From Sinorhizobium fredii USDA 257 (GTDB taxonomy: Bacteria > Pseudomonadota > Alphaproteobacteria > Rhizobiales > Rhizobiaceae), in contig NC_018000.1 in NCBI RefSeq assembly GCF_000265205.3, forward strand, positions 5,453,001 to 5,517,000: 64,000 bases of DNA. Direction: 5' to 3'. The notes below the pieces were generated by a model, which was not told the origin of the DNA, did not search any database, and saw only the letters and a program-made list of their open reading frames with translations. Made by a program: the position numbers and the translations under genes. This document shows positions 17,897 to 29,769 of this stretch, piece after piece (within the stretch, counting starts at the first letter, position 1; each line of letters starts with the position of its first letter).

Positions 17897-19339
17897 ATGG
17901 CGCCCAGTTTTTCACGCTCGATCACGGCGGGCGCATTGCTTGCGAGAAAGCGACTCTGGCTTCTGGCGAGCTATGCCTTTCTTGCCGCGAGCCCGGCGGC
18001 TACGCAGAGCCTTGATGTGTCGGGAGCCAAGGACGCCGCGGTGACGGGCATTGCGACTGAGGCGGTGGCCTTTCCGGCTATCACCGATCCTCAAACGACA
18101 GCCGCCGTTGCGGCCGCTGACCTCCCACCGGCGCTGGACGAGGATTTCAACCGCCTCAACCGGCGCGAGGAGACGCTCGACGGTCTTCGCGCGCGCATCG
18201 ATCCGGACGCCGGTCAGGCGCAAGGCATCCGCATCGGCACATTCGTGCTGAAGCCGGCACTCAGCGAAACCTTCAACCATGAACGGCAGAAGAACGGCAG
18301 GACGAGCCAGAGCCGAAGCTTTCTCGAGACCGGCCTCAAAGGGTCGCTCATATCGGACTGGTCGCGCCACCAACTGAGCGTGACCGGCGAAGGTGTGCTG
18401 CAGGAGAACATATCGGGCGAAGGCGAGGAAGAGCCGCGCGCCGACGTCGATGCGGAATTGCGTCTCGACCTGAGCAACGAAACAATTGCCAGACTGAGCG
18501 CGGGCTACAGTTTCGAGCGCGAGGACGCCAATGATCCAAACGCCATAGCCAATGCCGAGGAGCAATCGGCAGTCGACACCTATCGGCTGGGCGCTGCGGT
18601 CGAGCGCGACCTAGGCCTCATTCGCGGCTCCGTCGGCCTCGATTTCGAGCGGCAGACCTATGGCGATGTCGAGCTCGACAACGGAACGACGCTGTCGCAG
18701 GAGGACCGCAACCGCAATACCGGCACGCTCACCGGCCGCCTCGGTTACGAGCTTTCGCCGGCACTTATCCCCTTCCTCGAGGCCTCGGTCGGCAACTCCA
18801 TCTACGATCTGCGGCGCGATACGCTCGGCTTCGAGCGCTCTTACGTGAGCTATGCGGGCCGCGGCGGCATGGAGGTCGACCTCGGCGAGAAGCTCAATGG
18901 CGAGCTGGCGATGGGATACGAAACGTTTCGTTTTGACGATAAGCGGCTCGGCGACCTCAGCGGCCTTTCGGTCGACGGGCGGATCAACTGGTCGCCGCAG
19001 CGCGGCACCGACGTGCTCTTCGGTCTCTTGACCTACCTCGACCCGTCCACGACAGCAGGCAACCCGGGATCGATCAACTACGAGCTGACGAATATCATCA
19101 CCCACCAGCTGCGTTCGACGCTGGTCGCGACACTGTCGAACAGCCTGACATTGCGCGATTTTCCCGCGGATGCCGCCGCCGCCGACGAGGCCACCTGGCG
19201 GACCGGCGCCGGTCTGACGTGGGATATGAGCCGCTATCTCGCCCTGACCGGTGACGTCAGCTACGAGCGCACGAACAGGGATGTCGGCCCTGCGAGCGAC
19301 ACGACCCGCGTCGGCGTCGGCTTGACTTTGCGGCGCTGA
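17897..19339 (+). CDS. Outer-membrane beta-barrel protein
   Basis: 480 aa. An N-terminal signal sequence (hydrophobic about 13-36) precedes a roughly 100-residue linker. The rest is built of alternating amphipathic strands (for example GYELSPALIPFLEASVG, LGEKLNGELAMGYETF) and ends in GVGLTLRR, typical of an 18-strand-class barrel of the BBP2-like outer-membrane family. The function is unknown; the convergent neighbour galU suggests, but does not show, a link to surface polysaccharide. Confidence 0.75.
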   Translation: MAPSFSRSITAGALLARKRLWLLASYAFLAASPAATQSLDVSGAKDAAVTGIATEAVAFPAITDPQTTAAVAAADLPPALDEDFNRLNRREETLDGLRARIDPDAGQAQGIRIGTFVLKPALSETFNHERQKNGRTSQSRSFLETGLKGSLISDWSRHQLSVTGEGVLQENISGEGEEEPRADVDAELRLDLSNETIARLSAGYSFEREDANDPNAIANAEEQSAVDTYRLGAAVERDLGLIRGSVGLDFERQTYGDVELDNGTTLSQEDRNRNTGTLTGRLGYELSPALIPFLEASVGNSIYDLRRDTLGFERSYVSYAGRGGMEVDLGEKLNGELAMGYETFRFDDKRLGDLSGLSVDGRINWSPQRGTDVLFGLLTYLDPSTTAGNPGSINYELTNIITHQLRSTLVATLSNSLTLRDFPADAAAADEATWRTGAGLTWDMSRYLALTGDVSYERTNRDVGPASDTTRVGVGLTLRR

Positions 19340-19359
19340 GGAAAGCGGGAGTCCTCCTT

Positions 19360-19393
19360 CAGAAGAAGAAAGGCCGCGGCTGAGGACGCGGCC
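19360..19393 (-). terminator. Terminator of galU
   Basis: On the minus strand GGCCGCG pairs with CGCGGCC and is followed by TTTCTTCTTCT. It lies about 35 bp after the galU stop. Confidence 0.65.
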
Positions 19394-19429
19394 AGTCTCG
19401 ATCGTTCGAATTTCGCCTGAGCAAAAAGC

Positions 19430-20317
19430 TCACTTCAATCCTTGTAGCAGCGACCTGAGCGGCCCTTCGACCGTGGGACGAATATCGGCGCGCTCGAGCG
19501 CGAAGGCGACATTGGCGAGGATAAAGCCGTCTTTCGCCCCGCAGTCGAAAGTCTCGCCGCGGAAATGATAGGCGGCGAAAGGCTGCGCCTCGGCAAGCTT
19601 CACCATGCCGTCGGTCAACTGGATCTCGTTGCCGGCGCCGCGTTCCTGCCGCTCGAGAATCGGGAAGATTTCCGGCTGCAGGATATAGCGGCCGTTGATG
19701 AAGAAGTTGGACGGCGCCGTGCCGGGGGCCGGCTTCTCGACCATTTTGGTAATCTTGAAACCGTCGCCGACCGTGTCGCCGACGCCGACGATGCCGTATT
19801 TGTGCGCCTGGTCGGGGGCGCACTCCTCGACGGCGATGACATTGCCGCCGCTGTGCTCGTAAAGCTCGACCATGCCCTTGAGGCAACCCTTCTCGCCCTT
19901 CATGATCATGTCGGGCAGAAGCAGCGCGAAAGGCTCGTTGCCGACGAGTTCACGCGCGCACCATACCGCGTGGCCGAGGCCGAGCGGCGCCTGCTGGCGG
20001 GTGAAGCTCGTTGTGCCGGCCTGCGGCAGCATGGCTTCGAGCAGCTCGATCTCCGCCTTCTTGTTGCGCTCGCGCAGCGTCTGGTCGAGCTCGACCTGGA
20101 TGTCGAAATAATCCTCGATGACCGCCTTGCTGCGACCGGTCACGAAGATCAGATGCTCGATCCCCGCTTCCAGTGCTTCGTCGACGACATACTGGATGAC
20201 CGGCTTGTCCACCACCGTCAGCATTTCCTTCGGCACCGCCTTGGTGGCGGGAAGAAAACGCGTCCCCAGGCCTGCAACGGGGAACACGGCTTTGCGGACT
20301 TTACGCTTCTCGGTCAT
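19430..20317 (-). CDS. galU: UTP-glucose-1-phosphate uridylyltransferase
   Basis: 295 aa. It makes UDP-glucose for exopolysaccharide, LPS and cyclic glucan synthesis. The nucleotidyltransferase signature [17 protein letters not shown] is at residues 16-32, with LPDMIM, EKP and GETFDCG motifs further on. The ATG at 20317 follows AGGAGG by five bases; a GTG two codons earlier overlaps that site and is not used. Sinorhizobium has an exo-cluster paralogue (exoN); this is the chromosomal housekeeping type. Confidence 0.93.
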   Translation of the reverse strand: MTEKRKVRKAVFPVAGLGTRFLPATKAVPKEMLTVVDKPVIQYVVDEALEAGIEHLIFVTGRSKAVIEDYFDIQVELDQTLRERNKKAEIELLEAMLPQAGTTSFTRQQAPLGLGHAVWCARELVGNEPFALLLPDMIMKGEKGCLKGMVELYEHSGGNVIAVEECAPDQAHKYGIVGVGDTVGDGFKITKMVEKPAPGTAPSNFFINGRYILQPEIFPILERQERGAGNEIQLTDGMVKLAEAQPFAAYHFRGETFDCGAKDGFILANVAFALERADIRPTVEGPLRSLLQGLK

Positions 20318-20618
20318 GAACACCTCCTCGGAGTGGACCTCGGTCTAGCCTGAAACAGGCGAATTGGAATCGAAATTAGCCGTCATTTGCCATTTTTTGC
20401 GAAGGAAGACGACTCAGGAATTTCATGGTAAAGACTTTGTTGACTTCGTTTCTGTAGGCTTCTCACTGACCCGAAACGGCTGCTGCCGCTCGGCCTCACG
20501 AAGGACCGCATGCTGCCCCTCAAGCGGCCCGCTGCGGGCAACATTTGCAAAACCCGGAGTAATCCGTCCGGCATGAACGCTGGCTGAATGCTCCGCCGAG
20601 AAACGGAACCGACAGCAG
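20318..20618. other. Divergent galU/transglycosylase spacer
   Basis: About 300 bp between the divergent starts. I see no additional gene or clear repeat; it must hold both promoters. Confidence 0.4.
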
Positions 20619-21836
20619 ATGATCAGAAACCGCAGGACGTTCTTCCGACATATCGCCGCCGCTCTCGTCGTTGTCGCCGCGCTTGGTCCCTCGGCCGCGC
20701 GCGCGGATCAAGGTTTTCAGAACTGGATCAACAACTTCTACTCAACGGCGGCCAAGAGCGGGATCACCCAGGCGACCTACCGTAAGGCTTTCGCCGGCGT
20801 GAAGACCCCCGACCCGGCCGTCATTGAAAAAGCCAACTTCCAGCCCGAGTTCAAGCACAAGATTTGGGAATATATCGACTCGCGTGTCAATCCGTATACC
20901 AGGCGCATTGGCCAGGAGATGGCAGCCAAGCACGCGCGCACGCTCGACTCGCTCGAACGGCATTTTGGCGTCGACAGGACCATCCTGCTGGCGATCTGGT
21001 CGATGGAGTCGAACTACGGCGCTGTCCTCCAGAAGGACGATCGGCTGCACTATGTGCCGCGCGCGCTCGCAACGCTTGCCTATGCCGATCCGAAGCGGGC
21101 GAAATTTGCCAGGACTCAGCTGATCGCGGCCTTGAAGATCCTGCAGAGCGGCGACATCACCCCGCGCGAGCTGACCGGCTCCTGGGCCGGCGCCATGGGG
21201 CATACGCAGTTCATCCCGACCAGCTACCTGCTCTACGCGGTCGACGCCGACGGCAACGGCCATCGCGACATCTGGAATTCGGTTCCCGATGCGCTGGCCA
21301 CGGCTGCGAACCTCTTGAAGAAGAACGGCTGGCAGGCCGGGCAGACCTGGGGCTACGAGGTCGTGGCGCCAGCCAATGCGGCGAAATATTCGGGCCAGAC
21401 GAAAACGCTCGGCCAATGGGCCGCGCTTGGCTTCCTCCGCCCGAACGGCAAGGGTTTCAGCACTTCCAAGACGCGAGCCGAACTCAAGCTGCCGGGCGGC
21501 GGCCGGGGCCCGGCCTTCCTGATGACGAAGAACTTCTTTGTCATCAAGCGCTACAACGCGTCGGACTCCTATGCGCTTGGCGTCGGGCTGCTCGCCGACC
21601 AGATCGCCGGCTATGCCGGCATGCAGCAGCGTTGGCCGCGGCCCGACGGTTCGCTCGACATCAGCGAGAAGTTCGAACTGCAGAACAGGCTCAAGGAACT
21701 TGGCTACTACGACGGCGAGGTGGACGGCAATTTCGGCTCCGGCTCGAAAGCCGCGATCCAGGCCTTCCAGGCGCAGAACGGCCTGCCCACCGACGGTGAA
21801 CCGACGCAGAATCTGCTGCGCGCCTTGCGCAAGTGA
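20619..21836 (+). CDS. Lytic murein transglycosylase, MltB family, with peptidoglycan-binding domain
   Basis: 405 aa. A signal peptide (about 1-29) precedes a GH103 MltB domain with catalytic Glu130 in the motif SMESNYG and the GSWAGAMGHTQFIP segment. A C-terminal PG-binding domain (about 345-405; LQNRLKELGYYDGEVDGNFG) follows. It cleaves glycan strands to 1,6-anhydro-muropeptides in the periplasm. There is no lipobox, so it is a soluble form rather than lipid-anchored MltB. Confidence 0.92.
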   Translation: MIRNRRTFFRHIAAALVVVAALGPSAARADQGFQNWINNFYSTAAKSGITQATYRKAFAGVKTPDPAVIEKANFQPEFKHKIWEYIDSRVNPYTRRIGQEMAAKHARTLDSLERHFGVDRTILLAIWSMESNYGAVLQKDDRLHYVPRALATLAYADPKRAKFARTQLIAALKILQSGDITPRELTGSWAGAMGHTQFIPTSYLLYAVDADGNGHRDIWNSVPDALATAANLLKKNGWQAGQTWGYEVVAPANAAKYSGQTKTLGQWAALGFLRPNGKGFSTSKTRAELKLPGGGRGPAFLMTKNFFVIKRYNASDSYALGVGLLADQIAGYAGMQQRWPRPDGSLDISEKFELQNRLKELGYYDGEVDGNFGSGSKAAIQAFQAQNGLPTDGEPTQNLLRALRK

Positions 21837-21940
21837 CCGCTCTGCAGCCAATCTCCCACGGCGATTTTCGATCATTCGATCCCAAGTCGCCGTGAATTGG
21901 CGTATGATGAAAGCGCCTGCCATTCGACGGTGATGTAATC

Positions 21941-23197
21941 ATGTTGATAACCAGAGATGCCGGGAAAGGGTCGCTTCTCCTGCGTTTGGCGCCGGTCTTC
22001 GCGGCTGCGGCGGCGATGCTGGTCACCGGCTTCTTTGCCACCATGGCCGAGGCGCAAGAACCGGTCCCGCGTCGCACCCTGTTGCAACGGCTCTTCGGCG
22101 GCTTCGCCCCACAGCGGCGGACATATTACGAGGATCCAAACCAGTATCCGACCCAGCCGCGGCCGCGACGCATACAAAGGCGGCGGCAGCAGCCGGCCGA
22201 GCAGCAGCGGCCGCGACAGCAGCGCGCCAAGCCGCGCGTCGCCGATGCACCCCCGCCGGCGGCCGTGGTCGAGAAATCGCCGGATGCGAAAAAGGTGCTC
22301 GTCGTCGGCGACTTCGTTGCCGGAAGTCTCGGCGACGGCCTGAAGGCCGCGTTCGAAATGACGCCGGGCGTCGTTGTCGAAACGCGCGCCAACGGCTCGT
22401 CTGGCCTTGTCCGCGACGACTACTTCAATTGGCCGGACAGCCTGCCGGGCTATATGGCGGAGCTCAAGCCCTCGGTCATCGTCGTCAGTCTAGGCGCCAA
22501 TGACCGGCAGATGATGCGGATCGGCGAGACCAAGGAGACGTTGCGCACCGACCTCTGGACGGCGGAATACCGCAAGCGCGTCAACGCCCTTGCCGCTCTC
22601 GCTCGAAAGGACAATCTGCCGCTTCTCTGGGTCGGCATGCCGCCCTTCCAATCGACCGCCATGACCGCCGACATGGTCACCTTCAACGGCATTTACCGCG
22701 AAGAGGTGGAGAAGGTCGGCGGGCAGTTCATCGACATCTGGGACGGCTTCGTCGACGAGGGAGGCAAGTTCGTCCTGACAGGTTCCGACATCAACGGCCA
22801 GCAGGTCCGCCTGCGCGGCTCCGACGGCATCAACCTGACCAAGGCGGGCAAGCGCAAGCTCGCCTTCTACGTCGAGAAGGACATCCGCAAGCTGCTCGGC
22901 GAGGCCGCCGCCGATGCGGACGTGCCGGGCGCCGAGGGCCTCAAGGATCTCGTGGTCACGGCCCCGCTTGCCAACGAGGATATCGTCAAGACGCCGCCGA
23001 TCGGCGTGACCGATCCGGCGCTCGACGGCGCAACCGCACTTCTGGGCGCAGGCGCGCCGCAGAAGGGGACCGGCAAGAGCCCGAGAGACCTGCTCGTTGA
23101 AAAGGGCGAGGTTCCGGCCGCACCGGTCGGACGCGTCGACGACTTCCGGCTTGCGAAACCGGCAACCGTGATCAGCAATCCGCTGTTGCGGGACTGA
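21941..23197 (+). CDS. DUF459 SGNH-like exported protein
   Basis: 418 aa. An N-terminal signal or anchor helix (about 14-38) is followed by a basic Pro/Gln/Arg-rich linker, then a DUF459 SGNH-hydrolase-type domain (about 115-315). The usual catalytic landmarks are altered: block I reads GDF (Phe125 in place of Ser) and block V reads DGIN (Asn298 in place of His). The block III-like GANDRQ is kept. From memory, similar substitutions recur in rhizobial relatives. It may be a non-hydrolytic envelope protein; its place beside a transglycosylase fits wall or polysaccharide work. Confidence 0.75.
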   Translation: MLITRDAGKGSLLLRLAPVFAAAAAMLVTGFFATMAEAQEPVPRRTLLQRLFGGFAPQRRTYYEDPNQYPTQPRPRRIQRRRQQPAEQQRPRQQRAKPRVADAPPPAAVVEKSPDAKKVLVVGDFVAGSLGDGLKAAFEMTPGVVVETRANGSSGLVRDDYFNWPDSLPGYMAELKPSVIVVSLGANDRQMMRIGETKETLRTDLWTAEYRKRVNALAALARKDNLPLLWVGMPPFQSTAMTADMVTFNGIYREEVEKVGGQFIDIWDGFVDEGGKFVLTGSDINGQQVRLRGSDGINLTKAGKRKLAFYVEKDIRKLLGEAAADADVPGAEGLKDLVVTAPLANEDIVKTPPIGVTDPALDGATALLGAGAPQKGTGKSPRDLLVEKGEVPAAPVGRVDDFRLAKPATVISNPLLRD

Positions 23198-23285
23198 GTG
23201 TTAGACGTTTCCTGTCGGCAGAGGGGCCTGCCGCGACGCCGTAAGCTCACGATCGGAACATTGTTGCTTGCCATACCTCAAGGGT

Positions 23286-23413
23286 CGTCATCCTCGGCCT
23301 TGATCCGAGGCTCCATGCCCCAGGATTCCCCATTACGCATGCTCGTGACATTTCGGAGCGAACCTTGCGCAGCCCCTTGTGTTTGGATCCTCGGGTCAAG
23401 CCCGAGGATGACG
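23286..23413. repeat. Intergenic inverted-repeat element
   Basis: Imperfect 25-nt inverted arms at 23286-23310 (begins CGTCATCCTCGG) and 23389-23413 (ends CCGAGGATGACG), separated by 78 bp. Such GTCATCCTCGG-ended palindromes are, from memory, a common interspersed repeat in rhizobial intergenic DNA. It sits between two convergent genes and encodes nothing visible. Confidence 0.7.
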
Positions 23414-23486
23414 GCGGTTAGAGAGGTGCGGCAACTTAGACGCAGGGCCCGCAATTTGCGAGACCCGCATGGAGCGTTTAAGCCGA

Positions 23487-24944
23487 CTACCGCGGCAGCA
23501 GCGTCGATCCCATCAGGGCCTCGTCGATCGCTCGCGCCGCCTGGCGGCCTTCCCGGATCGCCCAGACGACGAGCGACTGGCCGCGGCGGACGTCGCCGGC
23601 GGTCCAGAGTTTGTCGAGCGAGGTCCTGTAGTCCCGCTCGTTCGCCACGACGTTGGTCGAGCCGCGCCGGTCGGTGTTAAGCGAGAGCTTGTCGCCGAGG
23701 TCCTTGAGCACGCTGTCGGTGAAGGGACCGCGGAAGCCGATGGCGATGAAGGCGAGGTCCGCCTTGATGATGAACTCGGTACCGGCGATCGGCTTGCGGC
23801 GATCGTCGACCTGGCAGCACTTGACGCCGGTCAGGTTGCCATCCTCGTCGCCGACGAATTCGAGCGTCGCAACCTGGAATTCGCGGACCGCGCCCTCGGC
23901 CTGGCTGGAGGAGGTGCGCATCTTCGTCGCCCAGAACGGCCAGACGGCGAGTTTGTCTTCCTTCTCGGGCGGCTGCGGGCGGATGTCGAGCTGCGTCACC
24001 TTGACGGCACCCTGGCGGAAGGCGGTCCCTACGCAGTCGGAGGCCGTGTCGCCGCCGCCGACGACCACAACATGCTTGCCGCCGGCAAGGATCGGCTCGG
24101 AGGGCCAGCCGACGCTGTCGATGTTCTCGCGGCCGACGCGGCGGTTCTGCTGCACCAGATAGGGCATGGCGTCGTGCACGCCGATGAATTCGACGCCTGG
24201 AATTCCGGCATCGCGCGGAGTCTCGGAGCCGCCGCAATAGAGCACCGCGTCATTGTCATCGAGAAGCGTCTGCACCGCCACGTCGACGCCGACATTGACG
24301 CCGCAATGGAAGGTCACGCCTTCGCCCTTCATCTGCTCGACGCGGCGGTCGATGAAGTTCTTCTCCATCTTGAAATCCGGGATGCCGTAGCGCAGCAGAC
24401 CGCCTGGCTTCGATTCGCGCTCGTAGACATGGACCTCGTGTCCGGCGCGGGCGAGCTGCTGGGCGGCCGCCATGCCAGCAGGGCCGGAGCCGATGACCGC
24501 CACCTTCTTGCCGGTCTTGGTCACGGCCGGCTGCGGCACGATGTAGCCCATCTCATAGGCCTTGTCGGCAATCGCCTGCTCGACAGTCTTGATCGCCACC
24601 GGCACGTCTTCGAGGTTCAGCGTACAGGCTTCCTCGCACGGCGCCGGGCAGACGCGGCCGGTGAACTCCGGGAAGTTGTTGGTCGAATGCAGGTTGCGGA
24701 TCGCCTCGTCCCAATTGCCGTTATAGACGAGATCGTTCCAATCCGGGATCTGATTGTGTACCGGACACCCGGTCGGCCCATGGCAGTAAGGAATGCCGCA
24801 GTCCATGCAGCGAGCGGCCTGCTTCTGCACTTCCTGCTCGGACATCGGAATGGTGAATTCACGGAAATGGCGGATGCGGTCGGACGCCGGCTGGTACTTC
24901 GCTACCTGCCGGTCGATCTCGAGAAATCCAGTAACCTTGCCCAT
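23487..24944 (-). CDS. gltD: Glutamate synthase (NADPH) small subunit
   Basis: 485 aa. It supplies electrons from NADPH to the large subunit. N-terminal Cys clusters ([29 protein letters not shown]) bind 4Fe-4S centres. An FAD Rossmann motif [12 protein letters not shown] and an NADPH-binding [11 protein letters not shown] follow. Length is normal. It lies 100 bp downstream of gltB on the same strand, so gltBD is one operon. Confidence 0.96.
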   Translation of the reverse strand: MGKVTGFLEIDRQVAKYQPASDRIRHFREFTIPMSEQEVQKQAARCMDCGIPYCHGPTGCPVHNQIPDWNDLVYNGNWDEAIRNLHSTNNFPEFTGRVCPAPCEEACTLNLEDVPVAIKTVEQAIADKAYEMGYIVPQPAVTKTGKKVAVIGSGPAGMAAAQQLARAGHEVHVYERESKPGGLLRYGIPDFKMEKNFIDRRVEQMKGEGVTFHCGVNVGVDVAVQTLLDDNDAVLYCGGSETPRDAGIPGVEFIGVHDAMPYLVQQNRRVGRENIDSVGWPSEPILAGGKHVVVVGGGDTASDCVGTAFRQGAVKVTQLDIRPQPPEKEDKLAVWPFWATKMRTSSSQAEGAVREFQVATLEFVGDEDGNLTGVKCCQVDDRRKPIAGTEFIIKADLAFIAIGFRGPFTDSVLKDLGDKLSLNTDRRGSTNVVANERDYRTSLDKLWTAGDVRRGQSLVVWAIREGRQAARAIDEALMGSTLLPR

Positions 24945-25044
24945 CTTACGATCCTGATAATTTCAATCTGAACAGGCGCGCCTCGGCGCGCGCGTGATGA
25001 CCCCCGCACCGGAACCGGATCGGGGGCCGCTCTTTCAGAGCCGG

Positions 25045-28000
25045 TTACTCGGCCGCTTCAGCCATTTTCATGCGCTCCATGTCCTCTAGCGCACGGCGGT
25101 ATTCGACCGGCATGACCTTGCGGAATTTCGGCCGGTAATCCGCCCAGTGTTCGAGGATCTCCTTGGCACGCGGCGAACCGGTGAAGTGCAGGTGGTTGGA
25201 GATGAGCTGATAAAGCCGCTCCTCGTCATGGCGCGTCATGTCGCCCGAGACGTCCACCCGTCCCTTGTACATCAGGTCGCCGCCGTGATGGTGCAGCTTC
25301 TCCAGCATGTCGTCCTCCTCCGGCACCGGCTGCAGCTCGACCATGGCCATGTTGCAGCGGCGGGCGAAGTCACCTTCCTCGTCGAGAACATAGGCGACGC
25401 CACCGGACATGCCGGCCGCGAAGTTGCGCCCCGTACTGCCGAGCACGACGACCACACCGCCCGTCATGTATTCGCAGCCGTGGTCGCCGACGCCCTCGAC
25501 GACCGCCACCGCGCCGGAGTTGCGCACTGCGAAGCGTTCGCCGGCGACGCCGTTGAAGTAGCACTCGCCCGAGATCGCCCCGTAGAGCAGGGTGTTGCCG
25601 ACGATGATCGATTGGTGCGGCACGATCCTGGTGTTTTCCGGCGGCCGGACGATGATGCGCCCGCCGGAAAGGCCCTTGCCGACATAGTCGTTGCCGTCGC
25701 CGACGAGATCGAAGGTGATGCCGCGCGCCAGGAACGCCCCGAAGGACTGGCCAGCCGTGCCCTTGAGGGTCACATGGATCGTGTCGTCCTTCAGGCCCTT
25801 GTGGCCCCAACGCTTGGCGAGCGCACCGGAAAGCATGGCGCCGGCCGAACGGTCGACGTTCTTGATCTCCGCCTCGAATGCCACCGGCACCTTGGTCTCG
25901 AGCGCGAGCTTGGCCTTCTCGATCAGCCTGCGGTCGAGAATGTCGTCGATCGGATGGTTCTGACGGGCCGTCCAGTAGGTCGCTTCCTTCGGCGCTTCCA
26001 CCTTGTGGAAGATCTTCGAGAAGTCGAGGCCCTTGGCCTTCCAATGTTCGATCATTCGGTCGCGCTCGAGCAGCTCCGAAGCGCCGATGATGTCGTCGAG
26101 TTTGCGGACCCCGAGCGAGGCGAGGATTTCCCGCACCTCTTCGGCCACGAAGAAGAAGTAGTTGATGACGTGTTCCGGCGTACCCTTGAAACGCTTCCGA
26201 AGCACCGGATCCTGGGTGGCAACGCCGACCGGACAGGTGTTCAGGTGGCACTTGCGCATCATGATGCAGCCGGCCGCGATCAGCGGAGCGGTGGCAAAGC
26301 CGAACTCGTCCGCGCCGAGCAGCGCGCCGATGACGACGTCACGGCCGGTCTTCAGGCCGCCGTCGACCTGCAGCGCGACGCGCGAGCGCAAGCCGTTCAG
26401 CACCAGCGTCTGCTGGGTTTCGGCAAGGCCGATTTCCCAGGGGCTGCCGGCGTGCTTCAGCGAGGTGAGCGGCGAAGCCCCGGTGCCGCCGTCGAAACCG
26501 GCGATGGTGATGTGGTCGGCGCGCGCCTTGGCGACACCGGCCGCGACCGTGCCGACCCCGACTTCCGATACCAGCTTGACCGAGACATCGGCCTCAGGAT
26601 TGACGTTCTTCAGATCGTAGATCAGCTGCGCCAGATCTTCGATCGAATAGATGTCATGATGCGGCGGCGGCGAGATGAGGCCGACGCCCGGCGTCGAGTG
26701 ACGCGTCTTGGCGACGGTCGCATCCACCTTGTGGCCGGGCAGCTGCCCGCCCTCACCGGGCTTCGCCCCCTGCGCCACTTTGATCTGCAGGACGTCGGCA
26801 TTGACCAGATATTCGGTGGTGACGCCGAAGCGGCCGGAGGCGATCTGCTTGATCGCCGAACGCTCCGGATTCATCGAGCCATCCGGCAGCGGCAGGTAGC
26901 GATCGCTTTCCTCGCCGCCCTCGCCGGTGTTCGACTTGCCGCCGATCCGGTTCATCGCCTTAGCGAGCGTCGTATGCGCCTCGCGGCTGATCGAGCCGAA
27001 GGACATCGCCCCGGTCGAGAAGCGCTTGACGATCTCGACTGCCGGCTCGACCTCGTCGACCGGGACCGGCTGGCGGCCGGCGGCCTCGGCGCTCTTGAGG
27101 GTGAAGAGGCCGCGGATGGTGTTCATGCGCAGCGCCGATGCGTTCACCATCTCGGCGAATTCGCGGTAGCGATCCTCGGCATTGCCGCGCACCGCATGCT
27201 GCAGCGAAGCAATCGCGTCCGGCGTCCAGGCATGGCTCTCGCCGCGCATGCGGAAGGCGTATTCGCCGCCGATGTCGAGCGTGTTGGCCAGCACCGGATC
27301 GACGCCGAAGGCAGCCTTGTGACGCGCCACCGTCTCGGCGGCGATCTCCTCGAGGCCGATGCCCTCGATGGTCGTCGCCGTGCCGAAGAAATACTTGTCG
27401 ACCAGCTTCGACGAGAGGCCGACGGCGTCGAAGATCTGCGCGCCGCAATAGGACTGGTAGGTCGAGATCCCCATCTTGGACATGACCTTCAGGATGCCCT
27501 TGCCGACCGCCTTGATGTAGCGGTAGACGATCTCGCTGGCGTCGACCTCCTTCGGGAACTCGCCGCGCTTGTGCATGTCGACGAGCGTGTCGAAGGCGAG
27601 ATAGGGGTTGATCGCCTCGGCGCCATAGCCGGCAAGCAGGCAGAAGTGATGCACCTCGCGCGGTTCACCGGATTCCAGCACGATGCCGACCGAGGTGCGC
27701 AGGCCCTTGCGGATCAGGTGGTGATGCACCGCCGCGGTGGCGAGCAGTGCCGGGATCGCGACGCGATCCGGACCGACCTGCCGGTCGGAGAGCACGATGA
27801 TGTTGTAGCCACCCTTGACCGCCGCTTCGGCCCGCTCGCAGAGCCGGTCGAGCATTTCCGGCATGCCTTCGTCGCCGCGCGAAATGTCGTAGGTGAAGTC
27901 GAGCGTCTTCGTGTCGAAGCGGTCTTCCGTGTGGCCGATCGAGCGGATCTTCTCGAGGTCGCCGTTCGTCAGGATCGGCTGGCGGACTTCCAGCCGCTTG

Positions 28001-29769
28001 GCATGCGCCATGCCGGCGTGGTCGAGGATGTTCGGCCGCGGGCCGATGAACGAGACGAGGCTCATCACCAGTTCCTCGCGGATCGGGTCGATCGGCGGGT
28101 TGGTGACCTGGGCGAAGTTCTGCTTGAAATAGGTGTAGAGCAGCTTCGGCTTGTCGGACATCGCCGAGATCGGCGTGTCGGTGCCCATCGAGCCGATCGC
28201 TTCCTGACCGGTCGTCGCCATCGGCGACATCAGCAGCTTCGTGTCTTCCTGGGTGTAGCCGAAGGCCTGCTGGCGATCGACAAGCGATACGTCGCGGCGC
28301 AGCGCCCGCGGCTCGACCGGCTTCAGGTCTTCGAGGATAAGCTGGGTATCGTCGAGCCACTGGCGGTAGGGATGCTTGCCGGCAAGCGACGACTTCACCT
28401 CCTCGTCGGAGATGATACGGCCCTCTTCCATGTCGATCAGCAGCATCTTGCCCGGCTGCAGGCGCCACTTCTTGACGATCTTGTCTTCATCGACCGGCAG
28501 CACGCCGGCTTCAGATGCCATGATGACGCGGTCGTCGCTGGTGACGATGTAGCGCGCCGGGCGTAGACCGTTGCGGTCGAGCGTGGCGCCGATCTGGCGG
28601 CCGTCGGTGAAGGCAACCGCCGCCGGTCCGTCCCACGGCTCCATGAGCGCCGCGTGATACTCGTAGAACGCCTTGCGCTCCGGCGACATCAGCTGGTTGC
28701 CGGCCCAGGCCTCCGGGATCAGCATCATCACCGCATGCGCCAACGAATAGCCGCCCTGCACCAGGAACTCCAGCGCGTTGTCGAAGCAGGCGGTGTCGGA
28801 CTGGCCCTCGTAGGAGATCGGCCAGAGCTTCGAGATATCGTCGCCGAATAGCGGCGAGGAAACCGACGCTTGCCGCGCCGCCATCCAGTTGACGTTGCCG
28901 CGCAGCGTGTTGATCTCACCGTTGTGGGCGACCATGCGGTAGGGATGCGCCAGCTTCCAGGACGGGAAGGTGTTCGTCGAGAATCGCTGGTGAACCAGCG
29001 CTACGGCCGACTGGAACCGCTCGTCGGCGAGGTCCTTGTAGTAGGCGCCGACCTGGTAGGCGAGGAACATGCCTTTGTAGACGATGGTCGAGGTCGACAG
29101 CGACACGACATAGAAGCCGAGATCGCCACCATCCGCCTCCGCATAGATGCGGTTGGAGATCACCTTGCGCAGCGTGAACAGGCGCCGCTCGAATTCCGCG
29201 TTGGTGGCGGCGTCGCGGCCGGCGCCGATGAAGACTTGCACGTGGTGCGGCTCTGTGGCAGCGATGTCGGGCGCCTTGGAGAGCGATGAATTGTCGACCG
29301 GAACGTCGCGGAAGCCGAGCAGGTGTTGACCTTCCTCGGCGACCACTTCGCTGATCACCTCCTTGAAATGGGCGATCAGCTTGTCGTCGCGCGGCATAAA
29401 GAGATAGCCGACGGCATATTCGCCGGCCTTGGGCAGGGTAACCCCCTGGCCGGCCATCTCCTCGCGAAAGAAGCGGTCGGGAATCTGCACGAGAATGCCC
29501 GCGCCGTCGCCCATCAGCGGGTCGGCGCCGACCGCACCGCGATGCGTCAGGTTTTCGAGCATGAAGAGGCCGTCGCGCACGATCTGGTGCGACTTCTCCC
29601 CTTTCATATGCGCGACGAAGCCGACGCCGCAGGCGTCGTGTTCGTTGCGCGGATCATAAAGGCCCTGTTTTCGCGGCAGACCGGAGGGGAATGCGGGCGT
29701 TTTCACAGCCGTCGCAGCATTCTGCGCGAGGTTGAGCCCAATCTGTTGTGATGGCGAATGATCCGTCAT
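25045..29769 (-). CDS. gltB: Glutamate synthase (NADPH) large subunit
   Basis: 1574 aa. It converts glutamine plus 2-oxoglutarate to two glutamates. The N-terminal class II amidotransferase becomes active after propeptide removal at Cys47 (HDACGVGF). A central domain and an FMN/2-oxoglutarate synthase domain follow, with 3Fe-4S cysteines in [12 protein letters not shown]-terminal GXGXG beta-helix domain ([31 protein letters not shown]) ends the protein. The start at 29769 is set by AGGAGGGAAGACG; an open frame to 29853 has no such site. Confidence 0.96.
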   Translation of the reverse strand: MTDHSPSQQIGLNLAQNAATAVKTPAFPSGLPRKQGLYDPRNEHDACGVGFVAHMKGEKSHQIVRDGLFMLENLTHRGAVGADPLMGDGAGILVQIPDRFFREEMAGQGVTLPKAGEYAVGYLFMPRDDKLIAHFKEVISEVVAEEGQHLLGFRDVPVDNSSLSKAPDIAATEPHHVQVFIGAGRDAATNAEFERRLFTLRKVISNRIYAEADGGDLGFYVVSLSTSTIVYKGMFLAYQVGAYYKDLADERFQSAVALVHQRFSTNTFPSWKLAHPYRMVAHNGEINTLRGNVNWMAARQASVSSPLFGDDISKLWPISYEGQSDTACFDNALEFLVQGGYSLAHAVMMLIPEAWAGNQLMSPERKAFYEYHAALMEPWDGPAAVAFTDGRQIGATLDRNGLRPARYIVTSDDRVIMASEAGVLPVDEDKIVKKWRLQPGKMLLIDMEEGRIISDEEVKSSLAGKHPYRQWLDDTQLILEDLKPVEPRALRRDVSLVDRQQAFGYTQEDTKLLMSPMATTGQEAIGSMGTDTPISAMSDKPKLLYTYFKQNFAQVTNPPIDPIREELVMSLVSFIGPRPNILDHAGMAHAKRLEVRQPILTNGDLEKIRSIGHTEDRFDTKTLDFTYDISRGDEGMPEMLDRLCERAEAAVKGGYNIIVLSDRQVGPDRVAIPALLATAAVHHHLIRKGLRTSVGIVLESGEPREVHHFCLLAGYGAEAINPYLAFDTLVDMHKRGEFPKEVDASEIVYRYIKAVGKGILKVMSKMGISTYQSYCGAQIFDAVGLSSKLVDKYFFGTATTIEGIGLEEIAAETVARHKAAFGVDPVLANTLDIGGEYAFRMRGESHAWTPDAIASLQHAVRGNAEDRYREFAEMVNASALRMNTIRGLFTLKSAEAAGRQPVPVDEVEPAVEIVKRFSTGAMSFGSISREAHTTLAKAMNRIGGKSNTGEGGEESDRYLPLPDGSMNPERSAIKQIASGRFGVTTEYLVNADVLQIKVAQGAKPGEGGQLPGHKVDATVAKTRHSTPGVGLISPPPHHDIYSIEDLAQLIYDLKNVNPEADVSVKLVSEVGVGTVAAGVAKARADHITIAGFDGGTGASPLTSLKHAGSPWEIGLAETQQTLVLNGLRSRVALQVDGGLKTGRDVVIGALLGADEFGFATAPLIAAGCIMMRKCHLNTCPVGVATQDPVLRKRFKGTPEHVINYFFFVAEEVREILASLGVRKLDDIIGASELLERDRMIEHWKAKGLDFSKIFHKVEAPKEATYWTARQNHPIDDILDRRLIEKAKLALETKVPVAFEAEIKNVDRSAGAMLSGALAKRWGHKGLKDDTIHVTLKGTAGQSFGAFLARGITFDLVGDGNDYVGKGLSGGRIIVRPPENTRIVPHQSIIVGNTLLYGAISGECYFNGVAGERFAVRNSGAVAVVEGVGDHGCEYMTGGVVVVLGSTGRNFAAGMSGGVAYVLDEEGDFARRCNMAMVELQPVPEEDDMLEKLHHHGGDLMYKGRVDVSGDMTRHDEERLYQLISNHLHFTGSPRAKEILEHWADYRPKFRKVMPVEYRRALEDMERMKMAEAAE

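Noticed and set aside
25147..28566. 1139-codon plus-strand frame inside gltB
   Set aside because: Opposite strand of glutamate synthase, composition rich in Arg/Asp/Leu with no motif; gltB is unmistakable.
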